DNA of 24,015 bases from Chara braunii (GCA_003427395.1 BFEA01000868.1:326171-350185), one strand, 5' to 3'. Positions 7,515 through 16,454 are shown, counted from the stretch's first letter. The notes: generated from the letters alone by a model not told the origin. Translations and numbers: made by a program.

Positions 7515-8894
7515 CGACCCGAGGGCTCCCGACTACCCAACTACGTATAACACGCAATATTTCATATCCCCTGGCTTCGTCGTTATCGCCACCAATTTCC
7601 CTCCCTTCCGCATCCTCCTCCCATACCACCAGCTCATGGTGGTTCCGTGGAACTCCATAGCCCCATATTGGTCCCACATGCCGTGCAGAAATGGCAGACG
7701 ACGCGGCAACCGCCGAGCCTCTGGAATTACGGAGCCTAACCATTACACGCGACGACAATCGCCACGTGTCCCCACTCAGAGGTCTGACTCATAGAAATCG
7801 CAATCCTTACGGACGTGCCTCTATCGAACCGCCGCCACTAAAACAGGCGGATCGGACGACCCAGGATGCACTGCGCATGCCATCTGCCTTATGTTGCACG
7901 ACATCGACCGCCATCAGACCGAAAGTAACCCGTCCCTTAGCCTTATTACACCTATGCCCCTGAACCCCCGCCACAGGAGATCTCAGTTCTGACCTGGGAC
8001 TCCACCCCCACTTTCCCAAAAATCCTTGGCACACCCCTCTTCGCACTTCTAGGCCCACATCCCACTCCAATCAGGAAGTCGGACCGGGCGTGAGGTTTGG
8101 GCGTCACATGGCACTTGCGCGCGAGAGGGACTCGGCACACGGCACTTGCGCGCGAGAGGGACCCGACACGTGGCACTTGCGCGCAAGAGGGAAGAGAGGG
8201 AAGAGTGGGCGACGATTCCCCACGCTCATGGATGGCGCCAGGAATCGGCAAGGGGGGGTGAGGGCAAGGGGAGATCAACACACTCATGCATACTGGCAGA
8301 CGTTCGATACACCCACCTTTCCCCCGGGTTGCACCTACAATGCTTTACACCCATGACATCACTGCACATCCATACATCCATGCATCTTGGACAGCGAAGC
8401 ACTCAGCATCCATAGACCCTCATAACCAACGTCATGCATGCGATTGAGAACCCATGCTTAGTCTACTGCACACATAACAATTGGACAAAGCAGCAATGGA
8501 GAATAGAGTGAATCCCTTGCTATTCAAAAATCCACAAAACCGGCCCCGTTCAATCACAACCCCCAACCAGCCAGAACGTCAACCAACCATAGTCACAAGG
8601 CCCTGCTGCTGGCCATGTTCTATCTTCAGCGCCGCTCAATCCCTCAGACCACACGTACCCCCAAGTCTACCACTACTCCCACCTCACATCGCCACTCCGC
8701 CCGTCACTTGGGCACATTGAGCCTTTTCGACGCCATGATCTTCACGCATAGCTCGTGTAGCATTGTAGCCGAGATCAAAGAGCAGGAGAGGAAGAAGCTA
8801 TGAAAACTTAAAGTGCGGAAGGCGGCGGGGTGCTGGTGTGTGGTGCATGTAGCAAGGGATGTAGATGAGCAGGGTAGAGAAAGAGCAGCGGTTC
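7515..8894. other. unassigned sequence with C-rich simple patterns
   Basis: A 90-codon plus ORF at 7691-7963 starts with a fair initiation context but has no recognisable motif. From 8280 to 8720 the strand is C/A/T-rich with loose CATCCA and CACCC patterns. Apart from the 31-bp repeat at 8110-8192 I see no defined feature. Confidence 0.4.
8110..8192 (+). repeat. 31-bp tandem repeat, 2.7 units
   Basis: GGCACTTGCGCGCGAGAGGG starts at 8110 and 8141, and with one change at 8172. Each unit contains the self-complementary GCGCGC core and the spacer differs by a few bases (CTCGGCACAC, CCCGACACGT). A period of 31 shifts the reading frame, so it is not a protein repeat. It is CpG-dense. Confidence 0.9.
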
Positions 8895-8916
8895 CTAAAG
8901 GATCGAAGGAGGCGGG

Positions 8917-10327
8917 GTGGTCGGTATTCCTCTTTCAATTGGGGTGATAGTTCCAGAAGGATCGAAGGAGGCGGGATGGGTTAAAAATGGGGTCATAAGG
9001 ATTAAGGATATATGGGATAAAGATACCAAGGATTGGATATCTCCACCAAAACTTAGGAGGCAGCTTAGGTACTGTTATCATCAAATGGAATCTCTGGAAC
9101 AGATAATTGAACTCATCCCACTTTAATGGATCCGTATTCTTAAGAGGGGCCCTAAATTGGTGATGAACGATTGGGTAGCTATCAGGACCCAACCCCAGAA
9201 AATTGGCATTATTCTGGACAATGAACAAAATGAAACATTTCTTTTACAGATATTTCTTTATCATCCAACAATATTGCAGTTTCGATAGGCCAAGGGGAAA
9301 CGAGATGGGTGCAGGCTCAACACATCTTTAGGATAAGGGTCTTCAGGAGCAAGGACTCCCGGGTAGCCTTCAAGCCGGACTGCCCAATCTCGGAACTCCC
9401 TCTTGACCCGGCTAAAAAAAGGAAGTCAAAACAGATCATTCAAAAGGAATATTCATTCACTCAAAGTCGAATCAGCATATCGTATGCTGCGCCCTAGAAT
9501 CAATCTGAAAGATAGAGTGGTCGATACGTTGGTTCAAAACAGTCAAAGACAAACCAGCAAAAATAGCTTCTCTCCAATGGCAAATTGAACATAGATGTCT
9601 TTCAACCAATGACTGGCTCATTGATAGATCCTCCTTAGAGCAAAAAGGATTAGCAGCAAGATGGTGCAAATTTTGTAAATCCGCTTTCCCAAGTAGAACA
9701 TCTCCGGAGACCATAGAAGACATATTTATGCAGTGCCCGGGCTCAGTCTGGTTGTGGAGGTGGTGGGACCGTATCTGGTCACATTTAGTCCCACAAGTCA
9801 AATGGCCATGGACATGGAAGGTTATTCTTCTAGAAACTTGGAACCCGGACCCATAATTGGTAGAAGAAAATGAGGAATTTGTGGATAATCTGTTCCGAAT
9901 AGGGAGAAGAGCGGTTATGTGGGCTATTTGGATGAGGAGGTGTACTTATGAATGGGAAGGGGCTAGGCTAGATGAACCAGACTTCACAGACACTATTAAA
10001 CAGCAAATTCAAACAGACATTTTGGTAACATGGGATCAAATAAAAGAAAAAGTACAATTTCTCTCAGATAAAACCAAAATTCAGCATCATTTTCAAAAAT
10101 TCACAAGGAAGTGGTTGGGCGGAAACCAGGGAAGGAGAATTGGGAGTGTGGTTTGGAATGGGGCAATGAATGATGATAATGCTGGGCTCAAAAGAGACTA
10201 TAAATTGGTTTTTGAAGATTGGACTTCTTGTGAAGCTTCAGTACCTATGCGCCCATTGTCAGATTTCCCTGATCGTTTCCCCCCCCCAGCATCTGCTCTA
10301 GTTCCAAGTTCTTGGTATGGTATATAG
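8917..10327 (+). pseudogene. LINE ORF2 C-terminal region with zf-RVT zinc finger, broken
   Basis: The order along the frame is: a segment typical of the region after the LINE palm domain (8917-9126: NGVIRIKDIWD, then W, then IIELIP, stop); a continuation through 9240; a piece around 9309-9497 (QHIFRIRVFRSKDS); then the zf-RVT zinc-binding module at about 9550-9750 with WCKFCKS and ETIEDIFMQCPGS. The tail 9857-10327 (GRRAVMWAIWMRRCTYEW, then KWLGGNQGRR) ends at TAG 10325. Stops at about 9124, 9505 and 9854 and several frame changes make it non-functional. It had no start codon of its own, being only a C-terminal part. The zf-RVT module binds nucleic acid in reverse transcriptase and integrase-type proteins; the C-terminal role is inferred from the family. 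Confidence 0.8.
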
Positions 10328-10434
10328 GAAATATTCATGTGATTCATCACTTTTATCAGGAGCATTTATTCAAATTAGTACTAGATCTATGACGAGGAAT
10401 CTGGCGCCACTCAGATGAGGGTGAAGAGGTACAA

Positions 10435-10519
10435 GGGACGCTGGGCCCGTTTACCAGCATCTTTGGTTTCAGTCACTCATCATTATATGTCAAGGGACGC
10501 TGGACCCGCTTTCCAGCAA
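10435..10519 (+). repeat. two partial SINE 5' arms within the LINE 3' UTR
   Basis: GGGACGCTGGGCCCG with TTTACCAGC (10435-10459) and GGGACGCTGGACCCGC with TTTCCAGC (10494-10519) are both the 5' arm of the structured retroposon. Each is preceded by CAA and they are spaced 59 bases apart, just before the poly(A). Either two short copies inserted in a row or the LINE tail itself carries this arm, which would link the two families. Confidence 0.7.
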
Positions 10520-10539
10520 TTCTAATATATGGAAACTTG

Positions 10540-10540
<1 letters not shown>

Positions 10541-10573
<33 letters not shown>

Positions 10574-10744
10574 AAGCTGTGCGCGCAAGTGCGCTTTCAC
10601 GACATTGATCAAGCCATCCTGGCTAACGACCAATCGATCGCCCTGAAGGGAAAGAGGAGGATCGGGCGTAGAGTCGAGCTGAGACGAAAGGACATGCAGG
10701 GAGAAGCGCTCAGTCAGAGGGGAAGACGGCGCGCACACGCATAG
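10541..10744 (+). CDS. open frame after the poly(A), possible interrupted exon
   Basis: Starting in the A run and ending at TAG 10742, this frame encodes about 57 residues beyond the lysines: FHDIDQAILANDQSIALKGK, then a very basic stretch with RRIGRRVELRRKD. The composition looks like a real protein segment, and the other frames in this stretch are poor. If genuine, the LINE inserted into or next to an exon. I do not recognise the family, and there is no start codon near the left border. Confidence 0.35.
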
Positions 10745-11024
10745 CAGGAACCGAGCTTACGCGCCGTGCAAGAATTCAAAAAATGGTCACGCACGCTTTA
10801 GCACAAAGAAAATTTAAATGCCGCCAACCGAAATTCCTAACTGTTTCTTGAATTTCTCCGTGCAATCGCTAACCGTCTGCGCGGAGAACTAATTTGAACA
10901 AGGACAGGGGCAACCTTGAAAGATGCATGCCATTAACTTCAACAACGAGAAATGGACCCGTTTTTTCCCGATCTGCTAAGATCAGTGGTTCGGAGCTTAC
11001 TTCGGGTTTTACTCCGAAGGGTAG

Positions 11025-11273
11025 GTGAGGCCGCGAAGTATGGATCCCAGCTTATCACAATCAACTTTGAGTATCGAACGTGCAAAAAAAACATGCGTTG
11101 GTAAAGAAAACTGCGCCGAGTTCGAAAAGGCAACGGAAGTACCGAAGGCTGTGGTGTCAGACCGGGTGTCATATTTACAAGGGGTCGGCCGTGTTGTCAG
11201 AGGGGTAAACAAAAAATTTGAAAAAAAAAAAAAGCCCAAACGGATACTTTTGGAGACAACTTGTTCATTTTGA
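11025..11273 (+). CDS. hypothetical lysine-rich ORF
   Basis: 82 codons from an ATG, rich in Lys, Glu and Val (for example CVGKENCAEFEKATEVPK), ending in a Lys run that comes from an A12 tract. No known domain. An overlapping minus-strand ORF exists (11239 to 11009) but has a less protein-like composition. Nearby 10745-11000 is AT-rich and could be intron or UTR. Confidence is low. Confidence 0.3.
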   Translation: MRPRSMDPSLSQSTLSIERAKKTCVGKENCAEFEKATEVPKAVVSDRVSYLQGVGRVVRGVNKKFEKKKKPKRILLETTCSF

Positions 11274-11363
11274 GTTGGTGCGTGGTCTGTTTGCCAGCAT
11301 GAGTTTTCTTGCCTTCAGGGTTTCAAAACATGCTGCGTCCGCCGTTATTTGAAAAAAAAAAAA

Positions 11364-11406
11364 GGGATGCTAGAAATGGTTACTAGCACAAGGGGAAGCT
11401 GGGTGA
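11364..11406 (+). mobile_element. SINE-family fragment, variant 5' hairpin
   Basis: GGGATGCTAGAAATGG, TTACTAGCACAAGG and GGAAGCTGGGT match the copy at 4503-4555. Here GCTAG pairs with CTAGC, whereas the 4503 copy has GCTAG opposite CCAGC, so this copy keeps the stem. An A12 run precedes it rather than following it. Confidence 0.6.
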
Positions 11407-11409
11407 TTA

Positions 11410-11549
11410 CACCACTTTTCTTTTTAAAGAAATGGGTTCCGGTCTACTATGGCGGGGTGATAAGAGCAACTCCCTATAGTGTTCATGGCCCGTCTGCTCC
11501 AATCTATTTGTGGGGAGCATCACTTGCTGGAAACTGGGTCCAGCGTCCC
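11410..11549 (-). mobile_element. SINE-like structured retroposon, long form
   Basis: On the minus strand from 11549: GGGACGCTGGACCCAG, TTTCCAGC, GATGCTCCCCACAAATAGA, TTGGAGC, then the second block with GCTCTTATCACCCC, and an A-rich end near 11425. The first hairpin (GCTGGA/TCCAGC) and second arm (GCTCC/GGAGC) are intact. The terminal A-rich part (TTTAAAAAGAAAAG) is short and interrupted. Confidence 0.7.
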
Positions 11550-12329
11550 AGATCCATTAGTCACTTCCATTGACTGACAGTGTGCTGTATAAAGGCTACA
11601 GTAACTCTGTGTCAGACAGCATTGATTACCCTGAAAGGATCAGGTGATTGACTGTCTCTGTACTGTCTATGTTCTGGGCCATCATTAGATCAGAGTAGCA
11701 GCCTGTTCAGCCTATTAGAAGGCTGCCGGATAGGAAATAGTGTCACAAGCTGCTGCTGATTACTTGTTGCTGGAGAATATCGTTACCTTCCTTCTGCTGG
11801 TGTCCTGCTCTGCCATTCCAGTTCTACCAATGAGAGAGTGTGCAGTGGGAAGAGGTCTGGGAACTCCGGTTGCGGTCACACTGGAAATGCTGCATCAATC
11901 TTTGTACATTCATGAAATATCAGCTTGTAGAACAATGTAATTAGAGGTTTACATCTTGCAGCATAACCACATCGTCGAGGCACAAGACCGAACTTGTGCA
12001 CAGATCTTCTCCTCAACGCTACTCAGTCTGCTTGTGAGGGCATCCGCCCTCCTGTCTTCAATACTCTATTCACTTGTCCTACGAGGCCTGTGGTCTGCAA
12101 GCAAACTCTCGCCTGACGTACTATCTCCAACTCCAAACGCTTCATGAGTACCCTCGAACTCGCGTGTAGCGACGTCACCAGCACTCACTTCTAAAACATG
12201 CCGACAATAAAATTGCGAACTAAAAAATAAAAATTAAAAAAAGACAAAAGGAATCATGACGTAGGTATGTGGTCGCATAGTACCAGAGGATTGTGTGAGC
12301 GATCAATAAACCATTGATATCTCAGAGTT
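11550..12329. other. unassigned sequence
   Basis: No gene is supported. CAGCATTGATTACCCTGAAAG near 11618 resembles CAGCATTGATTACTCTCAA at about 13801, so part of it may be another low-level repeat flanking SINE copies. 12180-12250 is A-rich. Small ORFs of about 63-66 codons (11740-11940, 11956-12147) have no recognisable motif. Confidence 0.4.
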
Positions 12330-13530
12330 ATCTTGCCGTTTCTGATCCTGCTTCTCCTCGTCCTTGCCACCTTCTTTCCAAACCCCCTTGGTTTCGATAG
12401 CCCATTCGATGTCTCAGAGGTATCTTGTCGATATCAGCTTGCAGTCCCTCTTGGGCGGGCCTTGTTCCGTTTGATGACATTAATGAAATTTCAGCTCGTA
12501 GTCCCTCTTGGGCGGGTCTTGTTCCATTTGACAACTGCCCTCCCAACATCCCCCTGCAATCCACCCCCCTTGTGTGTCCCCCAACCAGTCCTTTGAGAAG
12601 GTCCTTATTTGTTGTCTTATGTCTTTTGGTTCATTTAGAGCATCCAGTTTTTCCTTGACTTGTACCAATCTAGCTGTTAAATCGGTTTGTGTTTGCATCT
12701 TTATGGCCTCAGCATAGTCTTCCCCTTCTAGGTGGACCCCTTCCATTTCTCATGTGCACTGTTTCCACCAGAGGGCCCAGAGGATTGCCCGTCTCCCTAG
12801 GCCAAAAATCTTATTGAAAAAAAAACTCATCTGCAAAGATGCTAACCCCTGTGGTCAATGCCATGCCCCACAGAGTGGTGCTCGCCGATCCCATGGCCAG
12901 TCTGGCCAATCCGTCTCTGTTGAGACCGAACCGAGCCATTGCAGATTCTGTTCCCACCACTTCTATGTCAGCACTGTTCCAGGGCATTGCAGAAAAAAAT
13001 ACTGGATCATTTCCCCGATCTGGCGAGAGGGAGAGTTGTCTTCATGGCATGAACCATGTCAGGGCTAGTCTCTTCTGTTCTAGTCGAGTTTGGTCTATTA
13101 GACACTCGTTTGGAGGCAAAGAGCTGTGCTCTATTTGCCATTGCAGTGATGCTATCTTTGCTCGTCTGTGTGAACCATCAGATTGGCATAATTTCGTTCA
13201 TTCCAATGTTGAGATGTTTCATCCATCATCTGTTTTTAACTCGATCCTTCAGATCTACTTTTGTTCTTAGCATTCTGTATGTAGCCTTGACATCCAAGAC
13301 GGTCAGTTTTTTGCTGCGGGGGGTGATCTTTTGGTTTTGTGAGGTCCATTGTCATTCCTCAGGGTCGAAGGCCACTTCTGAAATCGGGTTTTCCAGTTGG
13401 AATGCCACCCATTCTTCCTTGTTTTGCAGCATCCATATCCTAAAGATCTTATCCCTTTTTCACCAGTCCACGGTGTCCGGCTCTAGTCTTGTGATGAGGT
13501 CCTCTCTATTAATGCGGAAGATGTTGACCA
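12330..13530 (-). pseudogene. second LINE copy, C-terminal ORF2 region, degenerate
   Basis: Read on the minus strand from 13530 this parallels the 9240-10250 region: KIFRIWMLQNKEEWVAF, then AKIASLQWQIEHSSLP (the plus copy has AKIASLQWQIEHRCLS), FFLQCPGT, GRRAILWALWWKQCT, and finally an ORF at 12746-12480 with DWLGDTQGGW and PPKRDYELKF. Many stops and frame changes exist, so it is dead. A 57-bp tandem duplication in its last part (12434-12479 and 12491-12535) repeats the KRDYEL-like end. No poly(A) remains at its 3' end (low coordinates). Confidence 0.8.
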
Positions 13531-13533
13531 CAA

Positions 13534-13675
13534 TTTTTTTTTATTTTTTTTTTTACAAGAAACAACCCGAGTGAGTGCTAGGGGTGCTGATAAGAGCAGA
13601 CACCACTAGCATACTCGGGGAGGCTCCATCTATTGGTGGGGAGCAACACCTGCTGGAAAGCGGGTCCAGCGTCCC
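13534..13675 (-). mobile_element. SINE-like structured retroposon, long form with poly(A)
   Basis: On the minus strand from 13675: GGGACGCTGGACCCGC, TTTCCAGCAGGTGTTGC, TCCCCACCAATAGATGGAGC, then a long second hairpin in which CCCGAGT, TGCTAGTGGTG and their partners CACCCCTAGCA and ACTCGGG close around the loop TCTGCTCTTATCAG. The A tail is 20 bases with one T (13554-13534). It abuts the 5' limit of the LINE relic at 12330-13530. A convincing target duplication was not found. Confidence 0.8.
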
Positions 13676-13876
13676 TCAACATTTTAGGAAGGGGCATTTT
13701 GTAAACAAGAGTTATGTAACCGTGCCATGTGTCCATCCTACTATAAACATGAGTGAACACCTGAATTGACACGCAGGCACATGTCATTAATTCGATGAGC
13801 AGCATTGATTACTCTCAACCGAGGGGATTAACTGGCCATTGCAGTCTAACATCTTACCCCTAGTCTGAATCCCTCA

Positions 13877-14068
13877 TCATCTTCGGAATCGCTCTTGCAG
13901 CACCCGGGGAGGAGGGGCATTCAGAATAGGGGCTTTTGGAAAATCAATTATAGCAAAACCTTGGACAAAAGTCCGGTTCCAGCATTGCACTCTATTATGT
14001 AAGGTTACTTGCACCGTATCCTCCCCACGATCGTCATAATCCACGAATCCACTCAAGTGGGGGGGCAC
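13877..14068 (-). CDS. open frame with RNP1-like motif, possible retroelement or host exon
   Basis: The minus frame runs from 14068 to a stop near 13877. It encodes a mixed, protein-like sequence including GFVDYDDRGEDTVQVTL and FVQGFAIIDFPKAP. QGFAIIDF resembles the RNP1 motif of RNA-recognition motifs (K/R-G-F/Y-G/A-F/Y-V/I-x-F/Y), which is inference from eight residues only. Alternatives are a LINE ORF1 fragment or an exon of a host RNA-binding protein. At 63 codons it is shorter than a full RRM domain. Confidence 0.35.
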   Translation of the reverse strand: MPPHLSGFVDYDDRGEDTVQVTLHNRVQCWNRTFVQGFAIIDFPKAPILNAPPPRVLQERFRR

Positions 14069-14138
14069 AGATTACACAGATTACCCGGATTAACAGGCAC
14101 ATGCTAACCTAATTAATCAGTCAAAAACGTGGCAGGGC

Positions 14139-14258
14139 ACCAATCAATCACACAGGCGGCCCTGGTGCCAATCGTCGCTTCTCCGCCTGCCCCGCCAATC
14201 AATCACACAAGCAGCCCTGATGCCAGCCCTCAGTGACTGCCTGCTCTGACACGTGGCG
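14139..14258 (+). repeat. 56-bp direct repeat with CCAAT and ACGTGGC motifs
   Basis: CCAATCAATCACACAGGCGG with GCCCTGGTGCCA (from 14140) recurs at 14196 as CCAATCAATCACACAAGCAG with CCCTGATGCCA. ACGTGGCAGG lies just before and CACGTGGCG (14250-14258) just after. The arrangement looks regulatory, but the gene it would serve is not clear. Confidence 0.55.
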
Positions 14259-14298
14259 TAATCCTAAATTGTAAAAAACTGGAAGAAATGAAAATCGC

Positions 14299-15190
14299 CA
14301 ATTCCGCTTGGCAAGGCAATGAGCAAAGACCTGAGTGAACCACAGTTGTCCTGTTGCCACGTGGCCAAAACAGGAAGCGACGATCCAGCTATCTAGCTTT
14401 CACTATACCATCCCCTCACGCCACCACCCCACTCCTCGCGCCCACACCCAGCCATCCCGTTTGCAAATCAACCCAATCTTCCTCGCCACTCGCCCATCCC
14501 CAATCGAACTTACCACCTCGTGATTGGTGTCATTTATGTTATTGTTGATGTTGTTGTTGTTGTTGTAAACATCGAAAGGACGAAGATCCAGGCCTCTACC
14601 TCACCCTGCTACCCTCCCACCCCGATCCCATGGAAGCGCCGCAGTGCTATTTCGCTCGCACGAGCAGCGCCAGATACACATGAACATGCACAAACTCATC
14701 CCCTCCCCAAGAGACCTACCTCCACCAAAAATGGCAAGAATCGTGGGAGAAGCCTGCCGCACCCGGCAATTGCCCCCGTCCGAATTGATGTTGCAATTGT
14801 TGTCAGCAATATTGTCGCCGTTGTTGGCGACCTGGATGACTTGGATGCGAACGTCATGGTCATCTTCACGAAGATCACCGTCTTCGCCATTATTATTGTT
14901 GTTGTTATTGTTGCTGTTGTCGTTGTTGTTGTTGTTGTCGTTGCTACCGATGTTGTTGTTGTTGTTGTTGTTGTTGCTGTTGACGGCATCGATGAGAGCG
15001 ACAGCGGTGAGAGTGTCGTTGTTTTTACTGTCGATGTTGATAGCATCTTCGGCGATAAAATTGATGTTGTTAGTGTCTTCCATGATGTTGTTGTCATCAT
15101 CATAGCAGCGGTCCTCCAGCGTAGCACAAAGATCTTGCCCCTCCTCAAGCTCCTCGTAGTACTGCTGCATCAAGTCGTCCAATCGTGGCC
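14299..15190 (+). repeat. unit A of an approximately 0.9-kb tandem duplication
   Basis: Starts CAATTCCGCTTGGCAAGGC and ends CCAATCGTGGCC. It matches 15192-16112 from end to end. The copies differ by scattered substitutions, by the lengths of the GTT tracts and by a 1-base indel in the C run near 14769. A single N at 15191 joins the units. Confidence 0.95.
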
Positions 15191-15236
15191 NCAATTCCGC
15201 TTGGCAAGGCAATGAGCAAAGACCTGAGTGAACCAC
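14601..15236 (-). CDS. acidic polyasparagine ORF, unit A
   Basis: The minus frame has a conserved-looking acidic N-terminal part (RLDDLMQQYYEELEEGQDLC, then TLEDRCYDDD) and long Asn runs from (GTT)n tracts. The Asn runs are followed by GEDGDLREDDHDVRIQVIQV and end in a Cys-rich tail. The first 16 residues come from across the N (15191) and are not reliable. The part upstream of RLDD is cut by the duplication border, whereas unit B keeps its natural upstream sequence. An asparagine-rich disordered protein is one reading. A mere repeat translation is the other. No domain is recognised. Confidence 0.35.
   Translation of the reverse strand: MVHSGLCSLPCQAELXPRLDDLMQQYYEELEEGQDLCATLEDRCYDDDNNIMEDTNNINFIAEDAINIDSKNNDTLTAVALIDAVNSNNNNNNNNIGSNDNNNNNDNSNNNNNNNNGEDGDLREDDHDVRIQVIQVANNGDNIADNNCNINSDGGNCRVRQASPTILAIFGGGRSLGEGMSLCMFMCIWRCSCERNSTAALPWDRGGRVAG
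15191..15191. other. assembly gap (single N) at the duplication junction
   Basis: The only ambiguous base in the window lies exactly between the two duplicated units. This is what is seen when an assembler places two haplotypes or two overlapping contigs side by side. Confidence 0.9.
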
Positions 15237-16112
15237 AGTTGTCCTGTTGCCACGTGGCCAAAACAGGAAGCGACGATCCAGCTATCTAGCTTTCACTATC
15301 CCACCCCCTCACGCCACCACCCCACTCCTCGTGCCCACACCCAGGCTTCCCGTTTGCAAATCAACCCAATCTTCCTCGCCACTCGCCCATCCCCAATCGA
15401 ACTTACCACCTCGTGATTGGTGTCGTTTTTGTTATCGTTGATGTTGTTGTTGTTGTTATTGTTGTTGTTGTTGTTGTAAACATCGAAAGGACGGAGATCC
15501 AGGCCTCTACCCCACCCTGCTACCCTCCCACCCCGATCCCATGGAAGCGCCGCAGTGCTATTTCGCCCGCACGAGCAGCGCCAGATACACATGAACATGC
15601 ACAAACTCATCCCCTCCCCAAGAGGCCTACCTCCACCAAACATGGCAAGAATCGTGGAAGAAGCTTGTCGCACCCTGCGATTGCCCTGTCCGAATCGATG
15701 TTGCAATTGTTGTCAGCAATATTGTCGTCGTTGTTGGCGACCTGGATGACTTGGATGCGGACGTCATGGTCATCTTCACGAAGATCACCGTCTTCACCGT
15801 TATTATTGTTGTTGTTGTTGTTATTGTTGTTGTTGTTGTTGTTGTTATTGTTGTTGTTGTCGTCGTTGTTGCCGATGTCGTTGTTGTTGTTATCGTTGTT
15901 GTTGACGGCGTCGATGAGAGCGACAACGGTGAGATTGTCGTTGTTTTTATTGTCGATGTTGATAGCATCTTCGGCGATAGAGTTGATGTTGTTAGTGTCT
16001 TCCATGATGTTGTTGTTATCATCATAGCAGCGGTCCTCCAGCGTAGCACAAAGATCTTGCCCCTCCTCAAGCTCCTCGTAGTACTGCTGCATCAAGTCGT
16101 CCAATCGTGGCC
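15192..16112 (+). repeat. unit B of the approximately 0.9-kb tandem duplication
   Basis: The same limits as unit A, but 29 bases longer, mainly because of longer GTT tracts (about 15430-15478 and 15799-15905). After CCAATCGTGGCC it continues as CAGTCTATAAACGCACGC, whereas unit A stops at the N. Confidence 0.95.
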
Positions 16113-16206
16113 AGTCTATAAACGCACGCAGATGGGGGGGCGGCCCCTCCTCCAACCCCCATGTGGTCTCCAGTAAACACTGCCGCTCACGAGAACGACG
16201 GAACAA
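15607..16206 (-). CDS. acidic polyasparagine ORF, unit B
   Basis: The minus ORF of 199 codons starts FRRSRERQCLLETTWGLEEG, passes through PHLRAFIDWPRLDDLMQQYY and the same acidic block as unit A, then about 20 consecutive Asn. After the Asn runs the frame differs from unit A because of a 1-base indel, so it ends as PRFLPCLVEVGLLGRG. An intron acceptor is possible just before the W of DWPRL (TTTATAG on the minus strand, about 16124-16118). ACGT-core sites lie upstream at 16455-16521. This could be an exon of a real asparagine-rich protein. The family is unknown. Confidence 0.4.
   Translation of the reverse strand: MFRRSRERQCLLETTWGLEEGPPPHLRAFIDWPRLDDLMQQYYEELEEGQDLCATLEDRCYDDNNNIMEDTNNINSIAEDAINIDNKNNDNLTVVALIDAVNNNDNNNNDIGNNDDNNNNNNNNNNNNNNNNNNNNGEDGDLREDDHDVRIQVIQVANNDDNIADNNCNIDSDRAIAGCDKLLPRFLPCLVEVGLLGRG
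15793..15906 (+). repeat. (GTT)n/(AAC)n trinucleotide microsatellite
   Basis: An interrupted GTT array with scattered ATT and GTC triplets. The equivalent tract in unit A is about 14886-14994, and shorter ones lie at about 14535-14568 and 15429-15478. Lengths differ between units, as expected for slippage. All interruptions shown keep the triplet phase here, so the minus strand reads Asn with some Asp and Ser. Confidence 0.9.
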
Positions 16207-16454
16207 TCGTTTCGGCAGCCGCCGATCGCAGCTCTGCCACCACCTGGCTTACACGCGCCCTGCTCACTTGGACGGCAGTAAGCCACGCATCAGCCCCCAT
16301 TTCACCCGAACACGCCATCGCCAACCACCCCTCAATTCTCACCTCTTCGTGTATTACACCCCATGTCACACACCCCACGTCACACACCCCTACACACACC
16401 TAGCAACACCCCTCCTTACTGATCTCACCCTCCCTAGAGGTCCTCAGATAACGC

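Larger units (their letters stand above)
8895..10569 (+). mobile_element. 5'-truncated LINE (non-LTR retrotransposon), 3' part with poly(A)
   Basis: The element carries only the C-terminal region of the reverse transcriptase ORF, a short 3' UTR and 30 A (10540-10569). Its protein resembles two minus-strand relics at 13530-12330 and 16990-16474, so at least three copies of one family lie in this window. LINEs commonly lose their 5' part during target-primed reverse transcription. The upstream limit is uncertain. A 22-bp direct repeat (GATCGAAGGAGGCGGG) at about 8898 and 8957 marks the recognisable start. Confidence 0.8.

Noticed and set aside
12333-13574. Plus-strand ORFs of 77-172 codons
   Set aside because: The minus strand shows clear LINE protein similarity to the copy at 9240-10327, so these are shadows.
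14520-16176. Plus-strand poly-Val and poly-Leu ORFs as membrane proteins
   Set aside because: They are other-frame readings of the GTT microsatellites. The minus frame is the only one with a non-repetitive acidic segment.
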